DNA of 64,000 bases, taken from contig NZ_KB899968.1 in NCBI RefSeq assembly GCF_000378485.1, positions 372,001-436,000 of the forward strand, written 5' to 3'. This stretch comes from Flavobacterium rivuli WB 3.3-2 = DSM 21788. GTDB taxonomy: Bacteria > Bacteroidota > Bacteroidia > Flavobacteriales > Flavobacteriaceae. A program made the translations under genes and the position numbers. This document shows positions 32,174 through 40,673 of the stretch, in pieces. Under the pieces are notes generated by a model, which was given only the letters and a program-made list of their open reading frames with translations, was not told the DNA's origin and did not search any database. Positions within the stretch are counted from its first letter, which is position 1. The number at the start of each line of letters is the position of its first letter.

Positions 32174-34018
32174 TTATAAAGTTTCAACTTTTACAATAGT
32201 TACATAAAAATCAGCGCTTTTTTGTACAAATGGGTACCAGCCGGTAATTTCTTTACCGGGTTTTACCTTGTCTTTAAGCGTATAGTAAAGGTTTGTAACA
32301 GGCTTGCCGTCATCTTCCAGCTTTTCATATTCATCCAGTGTTACCAGTTTATAGTCGGCTGTAATTGGCTTCTCTGTAACAGTATAGGTTATGGTCGCCT
32401 CTTTATCAGATGTAAAGAATATTTTTTTACCATACTGGTTTATACCATCTTTAACTTCACTAAAGTACGATACTTTATAGTTAATCCCGCTTGCATCAGT
32501 AATCCATTTATCATATTTACCGGCACTATTTTTATCTAAAGCAGGCAGTGGTTTTGCAGTTGTTACCGGTGCCGGTGCGGCGGTGGTAGCAGGTAAAATT
32601 TGGGTACGGCCTAAATCAAAGTAATTTACTATTTGTAAACCGCGTTTGTAAGGTATCGCAATAGTATCGGTATCAATACCCTGCGGGCCATATTTTTTAA
32701 TTACAAAAGTATTTTCTGCACCCGGAGTAAGCGGTACCCTGGCATAACCTATCGTAGCCGGTAGCGATTGCCAGTTGCGTGTATCGGCCTTTTCGGTAAG
32801 GGCACCGGCGGCATCGGCACTAAAGCGCACAATATCTTCGGCATCATTTCCTAAAGCTTCTTTAGCAATGGCAGCAAGCAGCGCACTACCTCCTTTTTTT
32901 GCAGCAAAGCGCGTTACAAGGTCTATGGTTTCCCTAAGCATGCGGTCTTTAAGGCATTGTTTAGCCACGGTATAAAAATCCTGTGCGGGCTCAAAATATT
33001 GTTCTTTACCATTTACAACAAGTGCCGCTCTGCTGTAATAACTTGGGCGGCGGCGGTATTTAGGTATGGCAATGGCATTAACGCTTCCTATATTAATACC
33101 GGACGGAATAGGAATCAAAATGTCCTGGGCAATGCCATCGTCAAAATAACTTGCATAGAAAAAACTCCCCGCGCCCGATGCTGTTATAACGATCTGGTCT
33201 TTAGCAGGGGCAAGGCCATTTTCCCAAAACACAATCGCTTCGCCCGTAGGCGGGGCAAGTGGTGCTTTAGGTGCAGGCAGGTTAAACTTTTTAAGGTAAT
33301 CGTTGTACTCCTGTGTAAAGCCAAGCTGTTTTGATGTGCGAAGCAGGTCTTGTTTTAGCTGCTCCGGCAGGGGCACGCCAAAGTAAGTGCCGTTATTACG
33401 GGTGTAAATCTCTTCGGCATTGCGGTAAGCAATAAAGGCATTGTTAATATCGCCGGTACCTTCATACAAAATACCCTGTAGTATTTGCGAAAAAGCATCT
33501 TCGGCATATTTATTCTTGTTGTTTTTGTACTTATCGTTAAGCTGTAACAGTTTAATGTTTATCCTTTTTGCCTCTACAAGCGCCTCGTTTGGCTGGCCTA
33601 AAAAGAAATAGTTAAGTGCCATATAATAATGTATGGTCACTTTCTCAAAATCTTCCCCTTTGTAAGGCTCTGCCATGGGGTTTGTAAATTTTGCTGCAAT
33701 TGCCTGCCCCGCATTGGTACGTATCCTGTCATCTATAAGTATGTATGCTTCTTCCAGCAGCTTATTGCTTTCGGCATAATTACCGCTAAGGTGTTCCATC
33801 TTGCCTTTCTCAAAAAGATAAAGCAGCCTGTTCCTTTTTGCTTTCAGAAACTTATTGGCATCGATACTTTCTGAAGCTTTTTGAAACTGTCCGGTTACAA
33901 GCTCGTTCTCAATATTGGCAGTTTTAGTGTTGTAAGTGCTACAGGCCGGCAGGGTAAACAACAGCAACACAATTGCCGCTTTGTGTAAAGCGGCAACGGT
34001 TTTATTGGTTGTTTTCAT
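32174..34018 (-). CDS. COG3014 family lipoprotein with TPR-like region
   Basis: A 614-residue lipoprotein (signal ends LFTLPAC, C26). Residues about 35-235 are helical hairpins resembling tetratricopeptide repeats (FEKGKMEHLSGNYAESNKLL, VTIHYYMALNYFFLGQPNEA). The second half is beta-rich, with a GGSALLAAIAKEALGN helix in between. This matches COG3014 proteins, which in other bacteria are encoded next to the LpoB penicillin-binding-protein activator, as here. A role in peptidoglycan synthase control is inferred from the context only. It is 22 nt after lpoB and 8 nt before the small secreted protein. Confidence 0.8.
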   Translation of the reverse strand: MKTTNKTVAALHKAAIVLLLFTLPACSTYNTKTANIENELVTGQFQKASESIDANKFLKAKRNRLLYLFEKGKMEHLSGNYAESNKLLEEAYILIDDRIRTNAGQAIAAKFTNPMAEPYKGEDFEKVTIHYYMALNYFFLGQPNEALVEAKRINIKLLQLNDKYKNNKNKYAEDAFSQILQGILYEGTGDINNAFIAYRNAEEIYTRNNGTYFGVPLPEQLKQDLLRTSKQLGFTQEYNDYLKKFNLPAPKAPLAPPTGEAIVFWENGLAPAKDQIVITASGAGSFFYASYFDDGIAQDILIPIPSGINIGSVNAIAIPKYRRRPSYYSRAALVVNGKEQYFEPAQDFYTVAKQCLKDRMLRETIDLVTRFAAKKGGSALLAAIAKEALGNDAEDIVRFSADAAGALTEKADTRNWQSLPATIGYARVPLTPGAENTFVIKKYGPQGIDTDTIAIPYKRGLQIVNYFDLGRTQILPATTAAPAPVTTAKPLPALDKNSAGKYDKWITDASGINYKVSYFSEVKDGINQYGKKIFFTSDKEATITYTVTEKPITADYKLVTLDEYEKLEDDGKPVTNLYYTLKDKVKPGKEITGWYPFVQKSADFYVTIVKVETL

Positions 34019-34040
34019 ATAGTGATGAATTAGCCTGAGC

Positions 34041-34631
34041 TTATTTTATCATTTTTTTGATCTTTTTGTCGCCTATCCACACTTTGTCGTTTGTCTGGAT
34101 GTTTGTAAGCTCAAGATCTATCTGGTAGTAAACTGATTTTTCTTTTTTATTCTCGTCTGTAATAGAGTTTATTGTACCCTGAAGCATAAAATCGGCACCG
34201 TTTTCAAGTCCGAATTTTTTCATGGTAGACTGAGATGCGTTGTTTTGCTGATCGGCTCTTTCTGCCCTGATTTCTTCGCGCATGTTACCTGCCTGAACAA
34301 GCTTAATACGGCCGGAATTGATAATTGCTTTTTCAATGTCTTTAGAAAAAGTCTCAGCAGATATATGCTCGTGCGATTTGTTGGTAATAAGCCCTACTAT
34401 AATAACGGGTTTTTTACCTGCATTTTCGGCTGCATAGCTACTGTACCATGCATGGTCCATAAGCTCTGCGGTAATTTCTTCGGCGGTAAGCCTTGAGTCG
34501 GTTTCATTCCAGCGGCCGCTAAGGTCGGTAACGGTAGTGTCGCTAACGCGGGTTACTTTAGGGCTTCCGCAGTTTGTAAGAGAAAGAGATAATGCTAAAG
34601 CCGCTACAAGGGAAAGAGAAATGTGTTTCAT
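34041..34631 (-). CDS. lpoB: Penicillin-binding protein activator LpoB-like lipoprotein
   Basis: A 196-residue outer-membrane lipoprotein, signal ending LTNC (C21). The globular domain matches LpoB/CsgG-like folds: TVTDLSGRWNETDSRLTAEE, the KPVIIVGLITNKSHEHIS strand pair, and FGLENGADFMLQGTINSITDE. In E. coli LpoB stimulates the synthase PBP1B from the outer membrane; the target here is unproven. It heads a three-gene unit with the COG3014 lipoprotein and the small secreted protein. A -7 element lies at 34658-34665. Confidence 0.82.
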   Translation of the reverse strand: MKHISLSLVAALALSLSLTNCGSPKVTRVSDTTVTDLSGRWNETDSRLTAEEITAELMDHAWYSSYAAENAGKKPVIIVGLITNKSHEHISAETFSKDIEKAIINSGRIKLVQAGNMREEIRAERADQQNNASQSTMKKFGLENGADFMLQGTINSITDENKKEKSVYYQIDLELTNIQTNDKVWIGDKKIKKMIK

Positions 34632-34657
34632 GATCGTTTTATTTGGTTATGGGTATT

Positions 34658-34665
34658 CAAAAGTA
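34658..34665 (-). promoter_or_regulatory. Promoter -7 element of lpoB operon
   Basis: TACTTTTG on the minus strand, 26 nt before the lpoB ATG. Confidence 0.5.
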
Positions 34666-34744
34666 ACTAAAAAATTTGTGTTAATATAACTACAAATACA
34701 AACAATGTGCCACTATTAAGAAGTGTAAAAAGTAGTATAAATAA

Positions 34745-34770
34745 AAAATACCCCGAAGGGTATTTTTTTG
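34745..34770 (-). terminator. Hairpin terminator 1 of a twin pair
   Basis: AATACCCC / GGGGTATT-type stem (AAAAATACCC with GGGTATTTTT) and a T tract on either strand. On the minus strand it lies about 100 nt beyond the similar hairpin at 34866-34893. Confidence 0.7.
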
Positions 34771-34865
34771 TCCTAAACCAACTACAAATAACTAAAATAA
34801 AATTTTAGTCTACCTGCTCTTTAAAAGAGTAAGCCTGGTGCAAATGTGAGGAATATATTAAAACA

Positions 34866-34893
34866 AAAAAATACCCACTAATGGGTATTTTTA
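34866..34893 (-). terminator. Hairpin terminator 2 of a twin pair (after response regulator)
   Basis: AAATACCCA / TGGGTATTT stem with minus-strand T tract; 24 nt past the response-regulator stop. Confidence 0.75.
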
Positions 34894-34916
34894 AGGCCTG
34901 GAGGCAATGCACTATG

Positions 34917-35528
34917 TTAAAATTCGTACTTTTTTTCCATAGAGTATCTAATAAGTTCACTTTTGCCCTGAAGGTTTAATTTTTTCAGGATGTTTTTACG
35001 GTGTGTATCTACTGTGGTTTTTCCAATAAACAGCAGTTCGGCTATTTCCAGCGATGTTTTTCCCTGGCCTATAAGCCTTACAATTTCTTCTTCGCGTTTG
35101 CTAAGGTGCACTTCCTGCTCTATAGCCATATTAGCAGGGTCTAATGACTCATCGAAAAAAGTTTCCCCCCTGTAAACCGCTCTTATTGCTGAAAGTACAG
35201 TTTTTAACGAAGAATTTTTAAGTATGTATGCAGATGCCCCTGCTGCCTGCATTTGATGCATAGCCTCATCCTGCTCAAACATGCTAAAGGCAATTACTTT
35301 GCACGCCGGAAATTCTTTTTTTATGATGCGGGTAGCCGCAATGCCATCCATTTTAGGCATGCGTATATCTGTAAGTACCACATCGGGATTTTGGTGGCGC
35401 ACTATTTGCAGCAAATGTTCGCCATCGTTGGCTTCGCCTACAATGTTTATATCGCTTTCGTATTCAAAAAAAACCTTGAGCCCATCAATAAGCGACTGGT
35501 GGTCTTCGGCAATTACAAGATTTATCAT
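34917..35528 (-). CDS. NarL/LuxR-type response regulator
   Basis: A 203-residue response regulator: a receiver domain (phospho-acceptor D54 in VLTDIRMPKMDG, acidic pair E8-D9, conserved Lys in AYILKNSSLK) and a C-terminal LuxR helix-turn-helix (SKREEEIVRLIGQGKTSLEI and TTVDTHRKNILKKL). It is the partner of the TPR histidine kinase, whose gene ends 4 nt inside its start (ATGA overlap). The target genes are not evident from sequence. Confidence 0.92.
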   Translation of the reverse strand: MINLVIAEDHQSLIDGLKVFFEYESDINIVGEANDGEHLLQIVRHQNPDVVLTDIRMPKMDGIAATRIIKKEFPACKVIAFSMFEQDEAMHQMQAAGASAYILKNSSLKTVLSAIRAVYRGETFFDESLDPANMAIEQEVHLSKREEEIVRLIGQGKTSLEIAELLFIGKTTVDTHRKNILKKLNLQGKSELIRYSMEKKYEF

Positions 35529-37303
35529 ATTGGCAGGTCTATAATTATGGTTGTACCCCGCCCCGGGGTAGAGTCTATTGTAAGGGTACCGTCCAGTTGT
35601 TCGGTCTTTTTTGTTATCGAGTTAAGCCCCATACCATCGGCACGGGTAAGTTTACTGGTATCCATACCCACACCGTTATCTTCAAAGATAATGTTTATAT
35701 TAGTATCATGTTGTGTAAGGTGCAATGTAGCCTCTGTAGCACCGGAATGTTTAATAATATTGGTGCCTAATTCCTGTATCATCCTGAAAATGGCAATTTC
35801 CAGCGTGTTATCCAGTCTTTCTGTAAAGCCAAAGGGTATTACGTTAATTTGCAGTTTACCGGGAATAGATATTTTTCCTGCAAGTTTTTTTATGGCAGGT
35901 ATAAGCCCGTCATTAGCAAAAACCCCTGCGTTTTTAGCATGTGCCAGGCGGCGCACTTTTTGGTAAGCCTCCTGTATAAGCTCGTCTGTTTTTTCGTAGA
36001 GTTTGTTCTCTTCCTGTCCCTGGTCTGTTTTGCGAAGCCTCAGGTTTTCAAAATTCAGTTTTAAGGTAGCCAGCATGCTGCCCAGGTTATCATGCAGGTC
36101 GTTAGCAATGCGCTGGCGTTCTTTTTCCTGTCCCGTAAGCATAATATCAATGCTGCTAAGTTCATAGTCTTTAAGGGCTTTTTCAAACCGCTGCTCGTCT
36201 ATAAGTTTTTGCTGCAAAGCTATTTTTTCTTTTCTGCGGGAGTTCATAACAATTAATATCCCTATTACAAGAGAAGCTATAAATAAGCCTATTATTATGT
36301 ATAACACTATATTATTAAATTTCATGTTGTTTTTTAAAACACTGTTTTCCCATTCTTTTTCTTTAGTCTGGTACTTTGTTTGTATATCGTTTATTGCAAC
36401 ATTTTGTTCGGTTACGTTAATGCTGTCGGCAAGCTTTTGCTCAAGCCTTAAATATTTATAGGCTTCTTTAAAATTATTTAGTTCGGCATAGTTAACATGC
36501 ATGGCTCCATACGCAGCTTCTTTGTACTTTAAAGGATCGCTCTTTAAGGGCAGGCTATCCAGTTTATGTAATAGTTTTAAAGCCTTAGCATAATTTTTTA
36601 AGTGATGGTATGCCCCGGCCTGATTTAAATAATTATAATAAAGATCGTCTGGGTCATTACCATTTATTTTAATTGCTTCTGCATTTTTTTTTAGGTAAAA
36701 TAATGCAGAGTCAGGCATTTTTAGGTTTTCAAAATATAAATTTGCCAGATTATTAATTAAAGATGACTTCATTTTATCGTCATGCCCATCAGTAAATAAA
36801 GCCAGTGCTTTTTTATAATACATAAGGCTTTGGTCATACTTACCCGCCCGCTGCTTAAATACAGCTACATAACCATAGCCGCGTGCAATCTTTGATGCAT
36901 TTTTTGTTTTAACCCAATACGATAAATATTCGTTTATATAATGCCAGTATTCTGTAGTGTTCTTTTCCTGAGAGTCTATCATGTAAGCTATATCCAGGTT
37001 AATATCCATAGCTTTTTCCAGACTGTCTGCTTTTATGAATAATTTTTTTGCCTGTATGTAATAGCTCAATGCCGTGTTTTGTTCTGTCTGTTCAAAAATC
37101 CCTGCATTTATGTAAGTATATAAAGCCTTATTTGGCAGGGATAATTTTGCAGTATCTATACTTTTAAGCAATGTTGAGGCCTTGTTAGTCTCAAAATCTT
37201 TAATGTTTTTTTCTGCCAGCAGTAACTTTTGGTTATATTGAGAATAGCCCTTGCTTACGTATAATAAACAGGTAAAAAGGGCTATTCTTAATAGTATCTT
37301 CAT
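35525..37303 (-). CDS. Tetratricopeptide-repeat sensor histidine kinase
   Basis: A 592-residue kinase of the Bacteroidota TPR type. A signal sequence (1-21) leads to a periplasmic TPR region (about 25-300). One membrane helix follows (332-353), a coiled stretch, then a HisKA_3 dimerisation domain with H404 in EKERQRIANDLHDNLGSML. The HATPase domain has ELGTNIIKHSGA, EDNGVGMD and GMGLNSI. Sensing is probably by the periplasmic TPRs. The gene overlaps the response-regulator gene by 4 nt and follows an unknown gene by 8 nt, so the three are one operon. Confidence 0.9.
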   Translation of the reverse strand: MKILLRIALFTCLLYVSKGYSQYNQKLLLAEKNIKDFETNKASTLLKSIDTAKLSLPNKALYTYINAGIFEQTEQNTALSYYIQAKKLFIKADSLEKAMDINLDIAYMIDSQEKNTTEYWHYINEYLSYWVKTKNASKIARGYGYVAVFKQRAGKYDQSLMYYKKALALFTDGHDDKMKSSLINNLANLYFENLKMPDSALFYLKKNAEAIKINGNDPDDLYYNYLNQAGAYHHLKNYAKALKLLHKLDSLPLKSDPLKYKEAAYGAMHVNYAELNNFKEAYKYLRLEQKLADSINVTEQNVAINDIQTKYQTKEKEWENSVLKNNMKFNNIVLYIIIGLFIASLVIGILIVMNSRRKEKIALQQKLIDEQRFEKALKDYELSSIDIMLTGQEKERQRIANDLHDNLGSMLATLKLNFENLRLRKTDQGQEENKLYEKTDELIQEAYQKVRRLAHAKNAGVFANDGLIPAIKKLAGKISIPGKLQINVIPFGFTERLDNTLEIAIFRMIQELGTNIIKHSGATEATLHLTQHDTNINIIFEDNGVGMDTSKLTRADGMGLNSITKKTEQLDGTLTIDSTPGRGTTIIIDLPI

Positions 37304-37311
37304 ATTTTATC

Positions 37312-37776
37312 TTACATTTTTTTTAGAGCGCCTAACCCTGATTTACTTGGCCCCGATGCGGCGGCAGGAGCAGTTACAGTTAGAGATGCTGAAGTACCAA
37401 TGGTGTTAAGGTCTAAAAATATTAGCTTTGCAATAGCCTGGTATACTGCCGGGTTTGCCTCATGGAAGGTAAGCAAAATAAAATTATTAGCATAATTAAA
37501 GGCAGAGGCTGTTAGTCCTGTATCTGTAAATAGGGGTACAGCGTCAAGATTTATATCTATTGTTTCATAGTTTAAACTGGCCGATGCCAGCGCAGTGCCG
37601 GAGTCGGTATTCTTTTTAATAAAAATGAGCAGTGCATTGTATGATGCGTTCGAGATATTTTTGCACTCATACTTATAGCCATCTGCGGGGAGTGTAACCG
37701 GCAGTGGAAGCGATATCTCTACCTTTGCCGTTTTTGCAGCGCCATTAAAATACCCAAATCCTGAATATACTTTCAT
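37312..37776 (-). CDS. Hypothetical protein at head of two-component operon
   Basis: I do not recognise this 154-residue protein. It lacks a signal peptide, starts MKVYSGFGYFNGAAKTAKVE, and has a beta-rich body with alternating hydrophobics (YNALLIFIKKNTDSGTALAS, NFILLTFHEANPAVY). An Ala/Ser/Gly-rich tail ends GLGALKKM, which could be a C-terminal peptide or targeting tail. It sits only 8 nt before the TPR kinase, implying a functional link such as a signal source or accessory factor. It may be a tail or adhesin-like subunit, but nothing specific can be claimed. Confidence 0.6.
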   Translation of the reverse strand: MKVYSGFGYFNGAAKTAKVEISLPLPVTLPADGYKYECKNISNASYNALLIFIKKNTDSGTALASASLNYETIDINLDAVPLFTDTGLTASAFNYANNFILLTFHEANPAVYQAIAKLIFLDLNTIGTSASLTVTAPAAASGPSKSGLGALKKM

Positions 37777-37827
37777 GTTGTTAAATTTACTGATTTATAC
37801 TACAAATTACAGTAACTTAATTGAATT

Positions 37828-37857
37828 AAAAAATCCCCATTAATGGGGATTTTTTAA
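37828..37857 (-). terminator. Terminator after 64-residue membrane protein
   Basis: AATCCCCAT / ATGGGGATT with A and T tracts on both sides; works for the minus-strand gene at 37876. Confidence 0.8.
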
Positions 37858-37875
37858 TTATTTTTCAAGATAAAT

Positions 37876-38070
37876 TTAAGAGTTATCTTTTGTTAACAAC
37901 TTAATGGCGAATAGCACCGCTATAAAAGCTAAAAAGGCAATAAGTATGCGGTAAGTGCCCTTGTAATATTTTTTGTGTACTACAAAATCTTTCCTATATA
38001 CAAATATTAAAACGGTTACAAAAACAATTATAAAAGCTACTGCAAAAATAAGCTGCCCGGTACTAAACAT
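37876..38070 (-). CDS. Small conserved membrane protein
   Basis: A 64-residue protein with two transmembrane helices (about 7-24 and 40-60) joined by a basic loop (YRKDFVVHKKYYKGTYR). Short proteins of this form are common in Flavobacteriaceae; no function is known. Support for expression is good: a TAACTTTG -7 element 18 nt upstream and a terminator just downstream. It is divergently transcribed from the MazG-like gene, with the two -7 elements only 14 nt apart. Confidence 0.78.
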   Translation of the reverse strand: MFSTGQLIFAVAFIIVFVTVLIFVYRKDFVVHKKYYKGTYRILIAFLAFIAVLFAIKLLTKDNS

Positions 38071-38087
38071 AGTAAAAATATTTTTTG

Positions 38088-38117
38088 CAAAGTTAAGGTA
38101 TTACACCTTTATTTTTG
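38088..38117. promoter_or_regulatory. Back-to-back divergent -7 elements
   Basis: TAACTTTG on the minus strand (38088-38095) serves the small membrane protein; TATTTTTG on the plus strand (38110-38117) serves the MazG-like gene, ATG 30 nt downstream. The two transcription complexes would overlap. Confidence 0.55.
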
Positions 38118-38146
38118 GTTATTTTTAGGCCTCAATTTATGCAATT

Positions 38147-38539
38147 ATGAAAAAACAGTTAGATGCCGTTAAGCAGTTTCATACATCCTTTAAACTGGGT
38201 ATGAGCGAAACCCCAAAAGACTGCCTGGGCGAAAGCGTAAACTTATTGCGCTATAACCTTATGAAAGAAGAAAATGAAGAATACCTGGAGGCAGTGCAAA
38301 ATAAAGATATTGTAGAAATTGCCGATGCCCTGGGCGATATGCTGTACATACTGTGCGGCACCATTATAGAGCATGGCTTGCAATATAAAATAGAAGAGGT
38401 TTTTGATGAAATACAGCGCAGCAACATGAGTAAGCTGGATAACGAAGGCCTGCCCATATACCGCGAAGACGGTAAGGTAATGAAGGGGCCTAATTATTTT
38501 AAGCCCGATTTTTCTAAGATACTTAAGGGAGATATTTAA
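38147..38539 (+). CDS. MazG-like nucleoside triphosphate pyrophosphohydrolase
   Basis: A 130-residue all-alpha NTP pyrophosphatase of the phosphoribosyl-ATP pyrophosphohydrolase-like group. The metal-binding helices show EENEEYLEA and EIADALGDMLYI, the E-x-x-E and E/D-x-x-D pairs of the family. It may remove aberrant or excess nucleotides or act in a specialised pathway; the substrate is unclear. It has no signal peptide. Its promoter is back-to-back with that of the small membrane protein, and a low-complexity repeat follows before the ilvE gene. Confidence 0.85.
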   Translation: MKKQLDAVKQFHTSFKLGMSETPKDCLGESVNLLRYNLMKEENEEYLEAVQNKDIVEIADALGDMLYILCGTIIEHGLQYKIEEVFDEIQRSNMSKLDNEGLPIYREDGKVMKGPNYFKPDFSKILKGDI

Positions 38540-38544
38540 GATTT

Positions 38545-38632
38545 TAGAATTCAGATTTCAGAATTAGCATCACTCTAAATAAGAAAAAGTGTAGTTCAAT
38601 CTGAAATCTAAAATCTAAAATCTGAAATCAAA
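38545..38632. repeat. AATCTGAAATCTAAAATC low-complexity repeat
   Basis: The gap between the MazG-like gene and ilvE consists largely of short repeats of ttcagattt and, in reverse, aatctgaaatct and aaatctaaaatc, forming an imperfect inverted pattern. No clear terminator hairpin with T tract. Confidence 0.55.
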
Positions 38633-38635
38633 AAA

Positions 38636-39703
38636 TTATATCTTAACCGTCCACCCAAAGGTGTCTTCGGCAAGTTTATGCTGTATGTTAGTAAGCTTGT
38701 CTTTTATTTGTAACGATATGGGGTTGTCCTGTTTTGGCAGCTCATAATACGTATCCTGGTAGCTAAAGCCTACAATAGGGTTAATAACTGCGGCAGTTCC
38801 TGCGCCAAAAATCTCTTTTAGCGAGCCGTCTTTCGCAGCGTTAATAAGTTCTTCAACCAATACAGATCGTACTTCTACCTTAATATTTTCGCGCTCTGCA
38901 AGTTCTAAAATACTTTTACGGGTTACACCGTCAAGTATCCTTTCGCCTGCGGGGGCAGTATAAAGGGTGTCGTTTATTTTAAAGAAAACGTTCATTGTCC
39001 CTGCCTCTTCCAGTTTGGTATGGGTGGCATCATCCGTCCATATTACCTGCTGAAAGCCTTTTTCGTTAGCAAGCCTTGTAGGGTAAAATTGTGCCGAATA
39101 GTTACCTGCAGCTTTCGCAGCACCTATGCCGCCATTTGCCGCACGGCTGTAATGTTCTGCAATAAGCACTTTAACCTCTCCCTGGTAGTAAGAGCGTGCA
39201 GGCGATAATATGATCATAAAACGGTATTGGGCAGATGGTGCTGCAATAACGCCATGGCCTGTAGCTATCATAAAGGGGCGCAGGTACAGCGAGTTGCCTT
39301 TACCTTTTTTTACCCACTCTTTATCTATATTAATAAGGTGTTTTAAGCCTTCCATAAAAATCTCTTCAGGAACTTCGGGCATAGCAAGCCTTGTAGCCGA
39401 CTTGTTAAAGCGGTCAAAATTCTGGTCGGGCCTAAAAAGCCAAATTTCATCGTTCTCGTCCCTATAAGCCTTCATCCCTTCAAAAATAGCCTGCCCGTAA
39501 TGAAATACCCTCGACGAAGGATCCATAGGCATAGGTGCATACGGCTCTATAACCGGATCGCCCCATGCGCCATCTTTATAGTCGCTATACAGCATATGAT
39601 CAGTAAAGATGCTGCCAAAAGGAAGGTCGTCAAAATTAACCGAACCTATCTTTGATGTTTCAGCTTTATTTACTTTAATAGTGTAAGTTGGGTTTTCGCT
39701 CAT
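38636..39703 (-). CDS. ilvE: Branched-chain amino acid aminotransferase
   Basis: A 355-residue class IV PLP aminotransferase for leucine, isoleucine and valine. It is of the longer eukaryote-like (BCAT) form: FDDLPFGSIFTDHML near the start, SSRVFHYGQAIFEGMKAYR, YLRPFMIATG, the PLP-lysine region GAAKAAGNYSAQF, and the IFGAGTAAVINPI motif near the end. Length and motifs are normal. A TAAATTTG -7 element lies 39 nt upstream on the minus strand. Other branched-chain synthesis genes are not in the window. Confidence 0.95.
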   Translation of the reverse strand: MSENPTYTIKVNKAETSKIGSVNFDDLPFGSIFTDHMLYSDYKDGAWGDPVIEPYAPMPMDPSSRVFHYGQAIFEGMKAYRDENDEIWLFRPDQNFDRFNKSATRLAMPEVPEEIFMEGLKHLINIDKEWVKKGKGNSLYLRPFMIATGHGVIAAPSAQYRFMIILSPARSYYQGEVKVLIAEHYSRAANGGIGAAKAAGNYSAQFYPTRLANEKGFQQVIWTDDATHTKLEEAGTMNVFFKINDTLYTAPAGERILDGVTRKSILELAERENIKVEVRSVLVEELINAAKDGSLKEIFGAGTAAVINPIVGFSYQDTYYELPKQDNPISLQIKDKLTNIQHKLAEDTFGWTVKI

Positions 39704-39741
39704 CAGGATTTTTTTGTAGTTAATGGTTAGTCGTGTTATGG

Positions 39742-39749
39742 CAAATTTA
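39742..39749 (-). promoter_or_regulatory. Promoter -7 element of ilvE
   Basis: TAAATTTG on the minus strand, 38 nt before the ilvE ATG. Confidence 0.5.
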
Positions 39750-39843
39750 CTAAAAAATCATCTTAAAGGGCTTTTTAGAAATTAAAAATGAAAATTAAAA
39801 AATTAATATGCTGAAACAAAGAGATATAAATAATGGCGTTGCG

Positions 39844-39874
39844 TTGCAGGGTTTAAAGTTTCTGTATAAATTTG
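39844..39874 (+). promoter_or_regulatory. Promoter of DUF4920 gene
   Basis: TTG near 39844-39846, a 20-nt spacer and TAAATTTG (39867-39874); ATG 28 nt downstream. Confidence 0.55.
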
Positions 39875-39902
39875 TCACATTAATTTTAATTTTCGTTAAA
39901 AA

Positions 39903-40586
39903 ATGAAAAAGACATTTATAATAGGAGCGGCACTTTTAACCCTTGCTGCCTGCAAAAAAGAAACCGAAGTTAAAACCGAAAATACCGTAATAGAAACCGC
40001 CACAGATACTCTTAATGTAGATACTGATACTATAAGCAATACCGAAACTCCCGAAGCACCGGAAGCACCGGAAGCTGCTGAAAAACCGGAAGCCACTGAA
40101 GCTAAGGAAAAAGCTGAGAAAATTGAAAAGCCCGAAGCTGCTGAGAAAAAAGTTAGCGTAACGGTGACTAAAGATGCAAAAGTAGATTATGCTGCCTTTG
40201 GCGATAAAATTGTAGCCGATAAAGCACTTAGCCAGGAGCAGATGTTTGCCAAATATAAAAGCCTTAAAACCGGCGATACTGTAAACATTAAGTTTAAGAC
40301 CAAAATTAAAGACGTTTGCCAGAAGAAAGGCTGCTGGATGGCTTTGCAGTTGCCCGATGAAAAAGAATCGTTTGTGAAGTTTAAGGACTACGCCTTTTTT
40401 GTTCCGCTTAATGCAGCAGGGCAGGATGCGGTAGTAAGTGGCAAGGCATTTGTAAGCGAAGTTTCTGTAGCGCAGTTAAAGCACTATGCTAAAGATGGCG
40501 GACAAAGCGATGCCGAAATAAATAAAATTACCGAGCCTAAAAAAACGTATGGTTTTCTTGCCGATGGCGTACTTATAAGTAAGTAA
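39903..40586 (+). CDS. DUF4920 lipoprotein with Glu/Ala/Pro-rich linker
   Basis: A 227-residue lipoprotein (signal ends LTLAAC, C17). Residues about 18-85 are an acidic linker with repeated PEAPEA and EKAEK units. The C-terminal domain (95-225) is DUF4920: DYAAFGDKIVADKALSQ, then VCQKKGCWMAL with a conserved Cys pair, then FVKFKDYAFFVP. The Cys-bearing motif resembles metal or redox centres but has no known role. The next gene is a CxxCH lipoprotein, suggesting a shared periplasmic redox theme (inference). It has a good promoter. Confidence 0.85.
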   Translation: MKKTFIIGAALLTLAACKKETEVKTENTVIETATDTLNVDTDTISNTETPEAPEAPEAAEKPEATEAKEKAEKIEKPEAAEKKVSVTVTKDAKVDYAAFGDKIVADKALSQEQMFAKYKSLKTGDTVNIKFKTKIKDVCQKKGCWMALQLPDEKESFVKFKDYAFFVPLNAAGQDAVVSGKAFVSEVSVAQLKHYAKDGGQSDAEINKITEPKKTYGFLADGVLISK

Positions 40587-40655
40587 CAGGCAACAAGCAA
40601 AGGGCAATGAGCAATAAATAATAGGCAATAAGCATAATGCAATTTTGTGTTGTTG
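40587..40655. repeat. GCAAT-type low-complexity repeat
   Basis: Made of gcaac, gcaat and aataggcaat words like those at 1994-2072 and 59094-59185. Confidence 0.55.
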
Positions 40656-40673
40656 TTTGAGCGGAAGCCGCTA

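Noticed and set aside
35253..35966. 237-residue plus-strand frame across the response regulator and kinase
   Set aside because: Antisense shadow of two well-supported overlapping genes.
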